NCBI RefSeq assembly: GCF_015354345.1
Contig: NZ_JADKYS010000008.1
Location: 1-64,000 of the forward strand
Source: Methylophilus sp. 14
GTDB lineage: Bacteria; Pseudomonadota; Gammaproteobacteria; Burkholderiales; Methylophilaceae
DNA: 64,000 bases
Direction of reading: 5' to 3'
Every line of letters starts with the position of its first letter. Within the stretch, counting starts at the first letter, position 1. Under the pieces are notes generated by a model, which was given only the letters and a program-made list of their open reading frames with translations, was not told the DNA's origin and did not search any database. Below are positions 18,288-26,827 of this stretch, in pieces. The translations under genes and the position numbers were made by a program.

Positions 18288-18716
18288 ATGAAGCCACCAT
18301 ATGAGCATCGCACCGATAAAATAGCGCACCAGGCATTGATGTGGATAGAGCGGTTGGGCTTGGGGCTGGTCACCATTGCGACCTTCTTTTCGCTAGCGCA
18401 CGAGCTGGCACGCATGTGGGATGCCGGCATGGTCGGGCTGGGTGATTTATTGCAGCTGTTTTTATACCTGGAAGTGTTTTCCATGATTAACAGCTACTTC
18501 GGCACCGGTAAACTGCCTATGCGTTATCCGATTTATATCGCGATGGTGGCGTTAGCGCGTTATTTATTGCTGGACATGAAGGAAATGACCGAGACACATA
18601 TGTTGGCAGTGTCTGCGGCAATCCTGATTTTAGCGATTTCAGTCCTGGTCATGCGTTTTGGTCATTCGCGTTATCCTTACGAGGATATCCCCGAGCAAAA
18701 ACGCGATTTGCTATAG
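18288..18716 (+). CDS. psiE: PsiE-family membrane protein
   Basis: This 142-residue protein has four predicted membrane helices: LGLVTIATFFSLAHELARM, a segment around LLQLFLYLEVFSMI, one at YIAMVALARYLLLDM and one at AAILILAISVLVMRFG. The central FGTGKLPMRYPIYIAMVALARYL region is typical of the phosphate-starvation-inducible PsiE family, whose biochemical function is unknown. It starts 45 bases after murU, with GGGG upstream of the ATG, and may be co-transcribed. No pho box is evident to me. Confidence 0.82.
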   Translation: MKPPYEHRTDKIAHQALMWIERLGLGLVTIATFFSLAHELARMWDAGMVGLGDLLQLFLYLEVFSMINSYFGTGKLPMRYPIYIAMVALARYLLLDMKEMTETHMLAVSAAILILAISVLVMRFGHSRYPYEDIPEQKRDLL

Positions 18717-18731
18717 CACGTTGACAGGCCA

Positions 18732-19760
18732 TCAGGCGGCGGCCAGTTCCCCGCTGAGCATGGTGACCTGGTTACGTCCTTGTGCTTTTGAGGTATACAA
18801 CGCCTGGTCAGCCCGTGTGATAAAGCTGTCAGCAGATTCGCCTGGATGGTAAGCCGTCACCCCCATGGAAATGGTGATGTTGGAAATTAGCCGCTGGGTG
18901 ACATTGTTTTTAATAGTGATGGCTGCCACCTGGCGACGAATGTTTTCCGCAATTTCGTGCGCAATATCCATGCTGGTGTGTGGCAGCAACAGTACAAACT
19001 CTTCACCGCCATAGCGCGCTGCGGTATATAAGTTGCCAGACACGGTTTTTAAGATTCTGGCCACGGCCTGAATCACTTTGTCACCAAACAAATGCCCGTA
19101 GCTGTCGTTCACTTTCTTAAAGAAATCAATATCGGCAATCATCAGGCAGGTTTCTTCTGCAGGCCCGGTGTCCAGGCATTGATGCAGGGCGCTATCAAAT
19201 CCCTTGCGGTTCATCAGTCCGGTCAGGCCATCAGAGATCGCCTCCTGCTTGGCCTTCATAATCTCGTTTTTCAGCTCGGCAATTTCTTCCAGGCTGGATG
19301 AGAGCTGATGCTGCAAACCATGCATGGACGCTTGCATTTGCGCTGTATCCGAGAGTAAAGATCCCAGTTGAGCGCCTAGTTGTGGATACAGCTGTTGAAT
19401 TTCATCGGACCAGGCGTCCAGTGACTTCCTGAACTGGGAGGTTTCATGCCCGGCCTTTTCGGTGGAGGAGGTGATACTGGTCACCACTTGGTTAAAACGT
19501 TCAACCAGTACCTTGGCGCTATCGACATCTGCGCCAGCGATGTGTTTGTTAAACAGGTGGGTCGTACTCTTCTCGTTGAGTCTTTTTTCTTTCTCAATCA
19601 AGTCATTGACTTCTTCAATCAGGCGCGCATGTTCGCCCGATGAGTATTCATACCAGACAGCGTAGCTGACAGGATGAAAAGCCGCATCCTGCATCGACAT
19701 GTGATGGATGGCTTGTCGAAGGTATTCTGCACTTTTTTCTTTAGTGATTTCGTATTGCAT
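18732..19760 (-). CDS. Diguanylate cyclase (GGDEF domain)
   Basis: The 342-residue soluble protein has an N-terminal helical region (about 1-160, with coiled-coil-like stretches around IEEVNDLIEKEKRLNEK and HQLSSSLEEIAELKNEI) followed by a GGDEF domain. The domain includes DGLTGLMNRKGFD, the metal-binding DIDFFKKVND and the active-site GGEEF near residue 252. It should make cyclic di-GMP. No RxxD inhibitory site lies five residues before GGEEF (the residues there are NLYTAARY), so product inhibition of the usual kind is not expected. The start at 19760 has AGAGG five bases upstream. It is convergent with psiE. The signal sensed is unknown. Confidence 0.88.
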   Translation of the reverse strand: MQYEITKEKSAEYLRQAIHHMSMQDAAFHPVSYAVWYEYSSGEHARLIEEVNDLIEKEKRLNEKSTTHLFNKHIAGADVDSAKVLVERFNQVVTSITSSTEKAGHETSQFRKSLDAWSDEIQQLYPQLGAQLGSLLSDTAQMQASMHGLQHQLSSSLEEIAELKNEIMKAKQEAISDGLTGLMNRKGFDSALHQCLDTGPAEETCLMIADIDFFKKVNDSYGHLFGDKVIQAVARILKTVSGNLYTAARYGGEEFVLLLPHTSMDIAHEIAENIRRQVAAITIKNNVTQRLISNITISMGVTAYHPGESADSFITRADQALYTSKAQGRNQVTMLSGELAAA

Positions 19761-19934
19761 CATGGCCTCTCGCGATGTTAAATTCAACGCAAAGAATCTT
19801 CTTATTGTTTAGTATTTGTACATACTCAAGGGGAATAACGGCAAGCCGGGGATTTTTTTAAGGGTAGACGCGAAAGAAAGTTAATAACCCATTATTTATA
19901 TTGATATTTTTAATTAAATTGAATCCCATGGCTT

Positions 19935-20165
19935 ATGAAAAGTGAAGATTTAATGCAACTGGTGACCCTGAAAATGCCTTATGGCAAATATCAGGGCAGG
20001 CTGATTGCTGACTTGCCCGGCCATTATCTGCACTGGTTTGCGCGTGAAGGCTTTCCACCGGGCGAGCTTGGCCGCTTGCTGCACCTGATGCGTGAAATTG
20101 ACCATAACGGACTGTCTTCGTTACTGACGCCCTTGCGCACCGAGGCAAGCAAATATCATGATTAA
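19935..20165 (+). CDS. DUF3820 family small protein
   Basis: The 76-residue protein contains MPYGKYQGRLIADLPGHYLHWF, the core of the DUF3820 family (small cytosolic proteins of unknown function, sometimes labelled putative quorum-sensing-regulated virulence factors). No catalytic motif is recognisable. Its 3' end overlaps the next gene by eight bases, so the two are probably translated together. Confidence 0.82.
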   Translation: MKSEDLMQLVTLKMPYGKYQGRLIADLPGHYLHWFAREGFPPGELGRLLHLMREIDHNGLSSLLTPLRTEASKYHD

Positions 20166-20925
20166 GCTGATGCTGTTTTCCTGCTTGCTGGCCACGCAGG
20201 CTGTGCATGCTGATGAGGCATGGCAATCGCCTGACTACTTGCAGCAGGCATTTAATGAGGTGGCGCTACATAGTGAATATGTGGCGGGCGAGCAGGTCGT
20301 ACGCAAATGGCAGCAGCCGGTCAAAGTGTGGTTGGTGCATCATGCCGATCGGGCAGATCAGCATATCTCGCTGACGACGGCGCATTTAAGACACCTGGCC
20401 CAGATCACTGGCCACCCGATCGGTTTGGCCGTCAGTGCGGCTGAAGCCAATATGACCGTGGTATTTAGCCAGTCTGCGCAATGGCGACAAGAAGTTGCAC
20501 GCATCAGTGACAATAAAAGTCTGCCGCCACCTGCCGATGCCATATGCATGTTCGGCGTGACCCTGGATACCCAAAAAGCCATCAAGCGTGCCTGGGTGGT
20601 GATTCCTGTCGATCATGCACAAGAACATGGTGCACTGGTGTCTTGCATCGTCGAAGAAATCACCCAAGCCATGGGCTTGCCGAATGATTCAGAAAAAGTC
20701 TATCCCTCGGTGTTTAACGATAAAACGCCAGAGTCATTATTAACCGGCCTCGATGCCTTATTGCTGAAAATGCTGTATCTACCGGCGATTAAGCCTGGCA
20801 TGCGCGCCGGGCAAGTGCAGCCTATCCTGGCGCGTCAATTGCAACAATGGCAAAGCGACGGCACCATACAATCTGCCGAAAAAAATGTCAGGCAATCCGA
20901 GTTATATGACATGATGGGCTTCTAA
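20158..20925 (+). CDS. Secreted DUF2927 protein
   Basis: The 255-residue product has a signal peptide (MIKLMLFSCLLATQAVHADE) and a single domain resembling DUF2927. It opens with LQQAFNEVAL, then VVRKWQQPVKVWLV, and has the segment CIVEEITQAMGLPNDSE followed by YPSVFNDKTPESLLTGLD and LLLKMLYLPAIKPGM. Homologous domains have been compared to metallopeptidase-like folds because of the E-E-x-x-Q helix, but the leading histidine of a zincin HExxH is missing here (V-E-E-I-T-Q), so activity is doubtful. It overlaps the DUF3820 gene by eight bases. The function is unknown. Confidence 0.75.
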   Translation: MIKLMLFSCLLATQAVHADEAWQSPDYLQQAFNEVALHSEYVAGEQVVRKWQQPVKVWLVHHADRADQHISLTTAHLRHLAQITGHPIGLAVSAAEANMTVVFSQSAQWRQEVARISDNKSLPPPADAICMFGVTLDTQKAIKRAWVVIPVDHAQEHGALVSCIVEEITQAMGLPNDSEKVYPSVFNDKTPESLLTGLDALLLKMLYLPAIKPGMRAGQVQPILARQLQQWQSDGTIQSAEKNVRQSELYDMMGF

Positions 20926-21012
20926 CCAGCCTTCTGGCTGGAACCATTCCTGCAATTGCCAACCAAATACGCTACAATTCCCACCTATTCAGAATGTGCC
21001 TTGAGTGTTCCC

Positions 21013-22314
21013 ATGCAAGAATTTTCCCGTCGTCGCCAGCAACTGATCAGCAGCATGCAAGCCGGTATCGCGGTGATTCCGACCGCGCCAGAAGTGACAC
21101 GCAATCGTGATAGTCATTATCCTTACCGCTTTGACAGTTATTTTTATTACCTGACCGGGTTTAAAGAACCTGAGGCTGTACTGGTGTTGATTGCCGGACC
21201 AGCGCCGAAAAGTATTCTGTTTTGCCGTGACAAAGATGTGGACCGCGAAATCTGGGATGGTTTCCGCTATGGGCCGGAGGCGGCTAAAACAGAATTCGGT
21301 TTTGATGACGCTTACTCCATCACGCAGTTGGATGAACAGTTGCCCAAGCTGATGGCGAATCAGCCGGAATTGTTTTTTAGCCTGGGCAGTGATGCGGGCT
21401 GGGATGCCAAAGTCAGCCACTGGCTGAATGCCGTCAAGGCACAAGCCCGCACTGGCGTGCAGGCGCCTGCCAAGCTGGTTGATGTGCGTCAAACGCTGGA
21501 TGCGATGCGTCTGCTTAAATCCCTCTACGAAATTGAAGTGATGCGCCGCTCAGCCAGTATTGCGGCCAGCGCGCATAACCGTGCCATGCAGGCGGTGATG
21601 CCGGGCAAGTGGGAATATGAAATCGAGGCCGAGTTCTTACATGCATTTTATAGCCAGGGCGCGCAGGCACCCGCTTATACCAGCATTGTGGCTGGCGGCG
21701 CGAATGCCTGCACCTTGCACTACAACGCGAATAATGCCCAGTTGCAAGTGGGCGATTTGTTGTTGATTGATGCCGGTTGCGAGCTGGATGGTTATGCCTC
21801 TGATATTACGCGTACTTTTCCGGTGAGCGGCCGTTTCAGCGGCCCGCAAAAAGATTTGTATGAATTGGTGCTGGCGTCACAGGCGGCAGCCATTGCCAGC
21901 GTGAGCCCGCAGCACCACTGGAATGCGCCGCATGAGGCTGCTTTAGACGTGCTGGTAGATGGCTTTATCCACTATGGTTTGTGCCAGGGTAGTCGTGAGG
22001 CCGTGCTGGAAACAGGCAGTTACCGCCAGTTTTACATGCACCGCACAGGTCACTGGCTGGGGCTGGATGTGCATGATGCAGGCGAATATAAAACCGCTGG
22101 TGGTGACTGGGTCATGCTGCAGCCAGGCAATGTGCTGACGGTAGAGCCAGGTTGCTATGTGCGCCCGGCAGGCAATGTGCCGGAACATTTCTGGAATATT
22201 GGCATTCGTATTGAAGATGATGTGCTGGTGACCGCCAATGGACATGAGGTGATCACCTCGGCAGCGGTGAAGACCGTGGATGATATTGAAGCGCTGATGC
22301 GTCAGCGTGCGTAA
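21013..22314 (+). CDS. pepP: Xaa-Pro aminopeptidase PepP
   Basis: PepP removes N-terminal residues preceding proline. The protein (433 residues from ATG 21013; E. coli 441) has the AMP_N domain at the N-terminus and the pita-bread catalytic domain. The five metal ligands sit in the blocks LLIDAGCELDGYASDITRTF (about residues 250-270), HRTGHWLGLDVHD (about 343), TVEPGCY (about 376) and GIRIEDDVLVT (about 400). A TTG at 21001 or 20956 would lengthen the N-terminus without family support. It is followed within 21 bases by ubiH, the pepP-ubiH-ubiF/I order known from gammaproteobacteria. Confidence 0.94.
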   Translation: MQEFSRRRQQLISSMQAGIAVIPTAPEVTRNRDSHYPYRFDSYFYYLTGFKEPEAVLVLIAGPAPKSILFCRDKDVDREIWDGFRYGPEAAKTEFGFDDAYSITQLDEQLPKLMANQPELFFSLGSDAGWDAKVSHWLNAVKAQARTGVQAPAKLVDVRQTLDAMRLLKSLYEIEVMRRSASIAASAHNRAMQAVMPGKWEYEIEAEFLHAFYSQGAQAPAYTSIVAGGANACTLHYNANNAQLQVGDLLLIDAGCELDGYASDITRTFPVSGRFSGPQKDLYELVLASQAAAIASVSPQHHWNAPHEAALDVLVDGFIHYGLCQGSREAVLETGSYRQFYMHRTGHWLGLDVHDAGEYKTAGGDWVMLQPGNVLTVEPGCYVRPAGNVPEHFWNIGIRIEDDVLVTANGHEVITSAAVKTVDDIEALMRQRA

Positions 22315-22335
22315 GCGATTTGAGTATAGATTGAG

Positions 22336-23529
22336 ATGGAATCAAAGGCAGTCAGTGTGATGCAAACCATAAACCATCCGGTAGTGATAGGCGGCGGCCC
22401 GGTCGGGCTGGTGCTGGCGCTATCGTTGCAACAATCCGGTGTGCCGGTGACGGTGCTGGAGGCGCAATCGCCCGGTGCCATGTATGGCGATGGCCGCGCG
22501 TTGGCCTTGTCTTATGGCACCCGCCAGGTATTAGAGCAATTGGGCGTGTGGGCGCAGTTAGAAGCGGCCGTGACGGCGATTGAAACCATTCATGTCTCAC
22601 AGCAAAAAGGCTTTGGCCGCACGCTGCTAAAAGCGCAGGAACATGATTTGCCTGCCTTGGGTTATGTGGTGTCTTATGGCGCCTTGATGCAGGCACTGGA
22701 TGCGCGGCTTGAACAATCGCCAGCGGGCATCACCATGCAATACCAGGTGCCGGTGACGGGGTTGAATGTACATGCCAGCGCCACTGAGGTGGAATATCAG
22801 CCAGTTGATGGCGTCGTACAAAAGTTATCGACGCCTTTGGCCGTGATTGCCGATGGCGGCCGCAGCCTGGAGGCGATTCCTGGCCTGGTGCGTGAAACCA
22901 AGCATTATGGGCATGATGCGCTAGTCGGCCTGGTGCAGACCGAGCAGCCCCACCACAATATTGCCTATGAGCGTTTTACGCCGCGTGGGCCGATGGCATT
23001 GCTACCCAACGGGCCGCAGTTTTCACTGGTATGGACGGGTGAGCAGGCGTATCTGGATGAGATCGCCGCGCTGGATGATGACGCTTTCCTGCAAGCCTTG
23101 CATGAGGCTTTTGGTGACCGCGTGGGCAAATTTTTGCATGCAGGCAAACGATTCAGGTTTCCGCTCAAACTCAGTAAATTGGGCCAGACCTTTGCCACGC
23201 ATTGCGTGGTCATCGGCAATGCCGCACAAACCATGCACCCGGTGGCCGGGCAAGGGTTTAATGTCGGCATCCGCGATGCTGTGGCCTTAGCCAAAAACGT
23301 GGCTGCGACACAAGCCAGCGAATGGGGCGCAGCATACCGCCTGGCGGAGTATCACCAGTCACGGCAGCGCGATACTGGCCGTGGCCTGCAATTTACCGAC
23401 TTTTTGGTGAATGTGTTTTCTAATGACCTGGTCGGCGTCGGCCTGTTGCGTGGCGCGGGACTGGGTGCGTTGAGCCTGTTGCCGATGGCGCGCCGTTTCC
23501 TGGTGAACAAGATGAGTTATGGCAGTTGA
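22336..23529 (+). CDS. ubiH: UbiH-type FAD-dependent ubiquinone hydroxylase
   Basis: UbiH-family flavoprotein monooxygenases hydroxylate the aromatic ring of ubiquinone precursors. The 397-residue protein has the FAD-binding GGGPVGLVLALSL at residues 18-30, the DG motif as AVIADGGRSLEAIP and the second FAD/ribose motif GNAAQTMHPVAGQGFNVGIRD. In that last motif the usual GDAAH is GNAAQ. The start at 22336 is chosen from the frame; an ATG at 22360 would drop eight residues. It overlaps the next gene, also a hydroxylase, by 11 bases. Which ring position it attacks cannot be told from sequence. Confidence 0.88.
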   Translation: MESKAVSVMQTINHPVVIGGGPVGLVLALSLQQSGVPVTVLEAQSPGAMYGDGRALALSYGTRQVLEQLGVWAQLEAAVTAIETIHVSQQKGFGRTLLKAQEHDLPALGYVVSYGALMQALDARLEQSPAGITMQYQVPVTGLNVHASATEVEYQPVDGVVQKLSTPLAVIADGGRSLEAIPGLVRETKHYGHDALVGLVQTEQPHHNIAYERFTPRGPMALLPNGPQFSLVWTGEQAYLDEIAALDDDAFLQALHEAFGDRVGKFLHAGKRFRFPLKLSKLGQTFATHCVVIGNAAQTMHPVAGQGFNVGIRDAVALAKNVAATQASEWGAAYRLAEYHQSRQRDTGRGLQFTDFLVNVFSNDLVGVGLLRGAGLGALSLLPMARRFLVNKMSYGS

Positions 23530-24727
23530 GCATTCTTTGATTAAAACCGATGTCGCGATTGTGGGCGCTGGCCTGGTGGGTCTGACGGCGGCCATTGCCT
23601 TGTCTCGCCTGGGCAAAAAGGTGGTGTTGAGCGATGCCAAGCCTGCACAGTCATTGCCAGCAGACTGGGTAAGTGACGTGGCGCATTGGGATGCCCGTAT
23701 TTATGCCTTGACCAATCAAACTGTCAATTGGCTGCGCGCGCTGGGCGTGTGGTCACGCCTGCCTGCCAGTCGTCTCAACCCGATTGCGGCCATGCATTTG
23801 TGGTCGCCCACACATCACCATGCCACGCCTAGCTTGAGCCTGAGTGCGGATGAGGCGCATCTGCCGGAAATGGGCTATATCGTTGAAAGCCAGGCATTGA
23901 TAGATGCCTGCTGGCAGGTGTTGGCTGAATCTGAGGTGACTGTAATCACCGACGCTCCGGCACAGTCGTTGCAACATTGCGCTCATATGGTGCGGTTATC
24001 CTTGCCGCAGCATGAAATTGAAGCCTCCTTATTGTTAGGCGCGGATGGTGCGCGATCATGGGTGCGGGCGCAATGCGCAGTGGGTGTGCAGCAAGTGGAT
24101 TTTGCCCAAACGGCGCTGGTGACGAATTTTAAAGCTGAACGTCCGCATGGCAATATTGCCAGGCAGTGGTTTGGCGAACATGAAACCCTGGCGTTGCTGC
24201 CCATGCCGCAACAACAGGTGTCACTGGTATGGGCATTGCCGCATGCGGTTGTCACGCAAAAACAGGCCTTGTCCGCCGAGGCTTTGGCTGTAGAGGTGGC
24301 TGAGCGTAGTGGTCAGCTACTTGGGCAGTTAACGCCGAGTGGCCCTGTGCTGGCTTTCCCGCTGATGCAGAACACAGCCGATACCATGGCGTTGCCGCAA
24401 GTGATGCTATTAGGTGACGCCGCGCATCAGGTGCATCCGATGGCCGGGCAGGGCGTTAACCTGGGCTTTCAGGATGTACAGGCGCTATGCGCGCAGATTG
24501 CCGAATTGCCTGCTGTCCGGCCGTTAGGCGATGCACGTTTTTTACGGCATGTGATGCGTACGCGGCAGCCGGATATTTTAAAGATGCATGCGCTGACACG
24601 CGGTCTGGATACCTTGTTTGCGCGTCCACAAGCCGTGTGGACACATGCTGCCCTGCTAGGCTTACGTGGGGTGGAAAACAGTGCTATGCTTAAACGTTTT
24701 TTAATTCGCGCAGCGACTCAAGGCTGA
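23519..24727 (+). CDS. UbiF/UbiI-like FAD-dependent ubiquinone hydroxylase
   Basis: This second flavoprotein monooxygenase of the UbiH/COQ6 family has 402 residues. It has GAGLVGLTAAIALSRLG at residues 16-32, the DG motif LLGADGARSWVRAQ and LLGDAAHQVHPMAGQGVNL. The conserved WDARIYALTNQTVNWL segment is characteristic of UbiF/UbiI-type members. Two different hydroxylases side by side suggest that successive ring hydroxylations are shared between them. I leave the symbol empty because UbiF and UbiI cannot be separated reliably here. It overlaps ubiH by 11 bases. Confidence 0.85.
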   Translation: MAVEHSLIKTDVAIVGAGLVGLTAAIALSRLGKKVVLSDAKPAQSLPADWVSDVAHWDARIYALTNQTVNWLRALGVWSRLPASRLNPIAAMHLWSPTHHHATPSLSLSADEAHLPEMGYIVESQALIDACWQVLAESEVTVITDAPAQSLQHCAHMVRLSLPQHEIEASLLLGADGARSWVRAQCAVGVQQVDFAQTALVTNFKAERPHGNIARQWFGEHETLALLPMPQQQVSLVWALPHAVVTQKQALSAEALAVEVAERSGQLLGQLTPSGPVLAFPLMQNTADTMALPQVMLLGDAAHQVHPMAGQGVNLGFQDVQALCAQIAELPAVRPLGDARFLRHVMRTRQPDILKMHALTRGLDTLFARPQAVWTHAALLGLRGVENSAMLKRFLIRAATQG

Positions 24728-24769
24728 TGTGGCAGAGAGCGATGGCGCATGTTTGAGAAAGAGTATGTC

Positions 24770-25504
24770 ATGAAAAAATCTATCGGCCAGTGTGTGATGG
24801 GCAGCTTGATGGCCTTGGCCGCGCTATGGTCTTTTAGCAGTATTGCCGACGAAGCCACTCTGAAAAAACTGGTGGAAAGCGCTTATCCAAAATTCAAGGT
24901 CGACAGCGTGACCAAAACACCATACCCAGGCTTGTATGAAGTGTATATGGGCGGGCAAATTATTTACACCGACGACAAGTTCAGCTTCCTGATTGCCGAA
25001 GGCCGCCTGGTGGATCCCAAAAGCAAAAAAGATATTACCGGCGAACGCATGGATGAGTTGACCAAGATCGACTTTAATACCTTACCCCTGGATCAGGCGA
25101 TTAAAGTGGTCAAAGGCAATGGCAGCCGTAAACTGGTGGTATTTTCTGATGTCGATTGCCCATTCTGCAAACGCCTGGAGCAGAAAGAGCTCAGCAATAT
25201 CAATGATGTGACGATTTATACCTTCTTGTATCCGATTGAGCAATTGCACCCGGATGCGGCTAATAAATCACGCAGCATCTGGTGTGCGACCAACCGTGTT
25301 AAAGCCTGGCAGGACTGGATTTTGAATAACAAATTGCCGACGACAACAGCCAAGTGTGAAGTGCCGCTGGAAAAAGTCGGTGAGTTGGCACATAAAGTCG
25401 GTGTGAACAGCACACCAACGCTGTTTTTTGAAAACGGCAAGCGCATGTTAGGTGCCCAGCCATACGACGAAATTGAAAAGTCGTTACAGGCAGCTAAAAA
25501 GTAA
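24770..25504 (+). CDS. dsbC: Periplasmic disulfide isomerase DsbC
   Basis: DsbC reshuffles wrong disulfides in the periplasm. The 244-residue precursor has a signal peptide (cleavage near SSIADE), an N-terminal dimerisation domain (about 25-90), a linker and a thioredoxin-fold domain with the active site CPFC at residues 130-133 (FSDVDCPFCKRLE) and the cis-proline loop GVNSTPTLFF. The second disulfide cysteines, WCATN and KCEVP, are also present. The start ATG at 24770 is preceded by AAAGAG; a frame from 24749 adds seven residues. It ends at a strong terminator and is convergent with pilC. Confidence 0.93.
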   Translation: MKKSIGQCVMGSLMALAALWSFSSIADEATLKKLVESAYPKFKVDSVTKTPYPGLYEVYMGGQIIYTDDKFSFLIAEGRLVDPKSKKDITGERMDELTKIDFNTLPLDQAIKVVKGNGSRKLVVFSDVDCPFCKRLEQKELSNINDVTIYTFLYPIEQLHPDAANKSRSIWCATNRVKAWQDWILNNKLPTTTAKCEVPLEKVGELAHKVGVNSTPTLFFENGKRMLGAQPYDEIEKSLQAAKK

Positions 25505-25519
25505 TTCCGATACCGAAAT

Positions 25520-25549
25520 AAAAAAGGGGTTATGAATAGCCCCTTTTTT
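25520..25549. terminator. Bidirectional terminator between dsbC and pilC
   Basis: AAAAAAGGGG and CCCCTTTTTT form a 10-bp stem around a ten-base loop, with A and T tails suitable for both strands. It lies 15 bases after the dsbC stop and 15 bases beyond the pilC stop. Confidence 0.88.
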
Positions 25550-25564
25550 ATTGTGCGCGCTGGA

Positions 25565-26788
25565 TTAACCGCCGCCACTGACCACCTTGCCCATTTTGAA
25601 GATAGGCATATACATGGCGACGACCAAGCCGCCGATGAGCACGCCTAGCACCACCATAATCACGGGCTCCATCAGGCTGGAAATCGCGGCCACGGCGTCA
25701 TCTACCTCGCCTTCGTAGAAGTCAGCCACCTTGGTCAGCATGCCGTCTAATGAGCCGGATTCTTCACCAATGGCAGTCATCTGGATCACCATGCTAGGAA
25801 ATACATTGGCATTTTGCATGGCGACGGTGAGGCTGGTACCCGTACTGACTTCGCTTTGAATCTTTTTGGTCGCATCAAAATAAACCTTGTTGCCAGATGC
25901 TCCTGCGACAGAGTCCAAGGCTTCCACCAGCGGTACCCCGGCTGCAAACATAGTCGACAGTGTACGGGCAAAGCGGGCAATGGTCGCCTTGCGGATCAGC
26001 TCACCAAAAATAGGCAGGCGCAGCATTAAACGATCCATGGTCGCCTGCATTTTTTCTGAGCGTTTCCAGGTGTAGAAAAAGAACCAGAAACCAAAACCAA
26101 TGGTGCCAAAAATAGCCCACCACCAGGCGACAAAGAAATTGGACAGGTTAATGACGATGACTGTAGGTGCAGGCAGATCGGCCCCAAAACTGCTAAACAA
26201 ATCTTTAAAGGCGGGCACCACAAAAATCATAATCACTGCGGTAATAATAAAAGCGACGACAATGATGGAAACGGGATAGACCAGCGCAGACTTGATCTTG
26301 CTTTTAATGGCAAGAATCTTTTCCTTATACGTGGCCAGACGCTCTAGCAAGCTATCCAGAATACCGGCCTGCTCGCCAGCACCGACCAGGTTGCAGAACA
26401 GTTGGTCAAAATATAAAGGATATTTGCGGAATGCCGCACTTAGACTGCTACCGGTTTCCACGTCGGCTTTGATATCGCCCAGTAACTTGGATACCGCAGG
26501 GTTGTGATGGCCCTTGCCGACAATATCAAACGCCTGTAACAACGGCACGCCAGCTTTCATCATGGTGGCGAGTTGGCGTGTAAATAAGGTGATGTCTTTT
26601 TCAGTGACTTTGCCTTTGGCAGCCAGCGCGCTTTGTTTTTTGACCTTGAGTATCGTAATGCCCTGGCGGCGTAAGGTGGCATTCACCACGGCCTCGCCAT
26701 TGGCGCGCATTTCGCCTTTGACCAGCTTGCCTTTGCGGTCTTTGCCTTCCCACTGATACACCGATTGTTTGATATTGCCAGTCGCCAT
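25565..26788 (-). CDS. pilC: Type IV pilus inner-membrane platform protein PilC
   Basis: PilC (GspF family) is the inner-membrane platform on which the PilB ATPase drives pilin assembly. The 407-residue protein has the two repeated GspF domains (about 70-195 and 275-400). Each contains an R-x-L-x-T/A-M-x-x-A-G-V-P-L segment (RQLATMMKAGVPLLQAF; ARTLSTMFAAGVPLVEAL). There are three membrane helices: near 175-200 (YPVSIIVVAFIITAVIMIF), near 220-245, and near the C-terminus (IMVVLGVLIGGLVVAMYMP). It begins 39 bases after the pilB stop in the same orientation. No pilD follows. Confidence 0.94.
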   Translation of the reverse strand: MATGNIKQSVYQWEGKDRKGKLVKGEMRANGEAVVNATLRRQGITILKVKKQSALAAKGKVTEKDITLFTRQLATMMKAGVPLLQAFDIVGKGHHNPAVSKLLGDIKADVETGSSLSAAFRKYPLYFDQLFCNLVGAGEQAGILDSLLERLATYKEKILAIKSKIKSALVYPVSIIVVAFIITAVIMIFVVPAFKDLFSSFGADLPAPTVIVINLSNFFVAWWWAIFGTIGFGFWFFFYTWKRSEKMQATMDRLMLRLPIFGELIRKATIARFARTLSTMFAAGVPLVEALDSVAGASGNKVYFDATKKIQSEVSTGTSLTVAMQNANVFPSMVIQMTAIGEESGSLDGMLTKVADFYEGEVDDAVAAISSLMEPVIMVVLGVLIGGLVVAMYMPIFKMGKVVSGGG

Positions 26789-26827
26789 AGTGTTTTCTTA
26801 AAAATGAGGTTGATTGAGTCACCAAGA

